Shown here piece by piece: positions 63,530-64,000 of a stretch of 64,000 nt of DNA (the stretch's first letter is position 1; the number at the start of each line of letters is the position of its first letter). The DNA lies in contig NZ_VWRN01000053.1 in assembly GCF_008632125.1 (NCBI RefSeq), positions 62,001-126,000 on the forward strand, given 5' to 3'. Source of the DNA: Cupriavidus cauae. GTDB taxonomy: Bacteria > Pseudomonadota > Gammaproteobacteria > Burkholderiales > Burkholderiaceae. The notes below the pieces were generated by a model that worked only from the letters and a program-made list of their open reading frames with translations, was not told the origin of the DNA and ran no database searches. A program made the translations under genes and the position numbers.

Positions 63530-63736
63530 CACATTGGCGCGCTGACGCCGCCCCAAATACAGAGCACACAGGGTCTACGAAACGCTGCAGCAACTCGCTG
63601 TTGCCGCGGCGGCATCGTCGTCCCACCGTCGTCGTCGCGAACGCCGGACCCGGCGGCTGACATCGAGCCGCTCGGCCCCGCGTTCGTGGCGGCGATGAGC
63701 CACCCTTTCGTCCAACCCTCCATCGCATCGACCCCT
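63530..63736. other. Gap between carbonic anhydrase and SulP genes
   Basis: No gene or terminator recognised in this 207-base gap; co-transcription of the two genes is possible. Confidence 0.4.
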
Positions 63737-64000
63737 ATGAACACGGCGCCCCCTACCCCGACCGTCTCCATCCCGTCCTTGCGCGACGCCTATCTGCGCC
63801 ACCTCGGCCGCGACATTCCCGCCGGCGTGGTGGTATTTCTCGTTGCCCTGCCGCTGTGCCTGGGCATCGCGCTGGCCTCCGGCGCACCGTTGTTGTCGGG
63901 CCTGCTGGCCGGCGTGATCGGCGGCGTGGTGGTCGCCATGCTGAGCGGCTCGCAGTTGAGCGTCAGCGGCCCCGCGGCCGGCCTCGTCGTGATCGTCGTC
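63737..64000 (+). CDS. SulP-family anion transporter (5' part)
   Basis: The first 88 residues are in the window, beginning MNTAPPTPTVSIPSLRDAYL; the helix LGIALASGAPLLSGLLAGVI and the phrase GSQLSVSGPAAGLV are typical of SulP/SLC26 proteins. With the upstream carbonic anhydrase it probably carries bicarbonate, though sulfate is possible. The gene continues beyond the window. Confidence 0.9.
   Translation, partial: MNTAPPTPTVSIPSLRDAYLRHLGRDIPAGVVVFLVALPLCLGIALASGAPLLSGLLAGVIGGVVVAMLSGSQLSVSGPAAGLVVIVV

Overview
The window looks like a chromosome segment of a betaproteobacterium, most likely family Burkholderiaceae (Cupriavidus/Ralstonia type). The evidence is high GC, the order ihfB-rpsA-cmk-aroA-tyrA-hisC-pheA-serC-gyrA, and a tmRNA whose proteolysis tag reads ANDERYALAA. 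The genus is an inference.

Layout. (1) 1-16.2 kb is core chromosome: lapA (partial), ihfB, rpsA, cmk, a Fur-box-preceded DUF2061 gene, the aromatic/histidine/serine biosynthesis run aroA-tyrA-hisC-pheA-serC, a DUF2059 secreted protein, gyrA, ompA, ubiG and gph. (2) 16,249-16,607 is ssrA (tmRNA). Its 3' end is the left edge of a genomic island of about 43.4 kb. The right edge is a displaced copy of the ssrA 3' end at about 60,026-60,059, with the same spacing from the T-arm core to CCACCA. (3) 60.1-64 kb is core again: flavin reductase, argP/argO-like regulator and exporter, beta-carbonic anhydrase and a SulP transporter running off the end.

Inside the island, left to right: a CadR-type metal regulator with a two-HMA-domain CDF transporter; a serine-recombinase operon (small protein, DUF2924, recombinase, two accessory proteins); a prophage-like remnant with XRE/ImmA-type control, Sak4-like ATPase and ssDNA-binding-like protein, P63C protein, primase-helicase, two DNA methyltransferase genes (the first missing its DPPY region), a shortened terminase, one tail-tip protein, holin and lysozyme but no portal, capsid or most tail genes; a compact heat/stress-tolerance (protein quality control) locus of nine minus-strand genes, HTH-hsp20-clpK-pld-ftsH-trx-psiE-htpX-degP; the 3' part of a type I restriction operon (5'-truncated hsdR, YgjP-like peptidase, PLD nuclease) without hsdM or hsdS; then three short segments, each starting with an att-like site: ABM monooxygenase plus GlxA-type regulator, Fic protein with an AlpA-like HTH, and HigBA with another HTH protein. 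No tyrosine integrase and no conjugation genes were seen.

Three patterns cut across the gene list. A 30-bp element without indels occurs six times, each just upstream of a minus-strand island gene. Three att-like sites with 10-7-10 bp inverted arms punctuate the right end. Two core proteins, IhfB and GyrA, both carry Asn/Gly-rich C-terminal tails.
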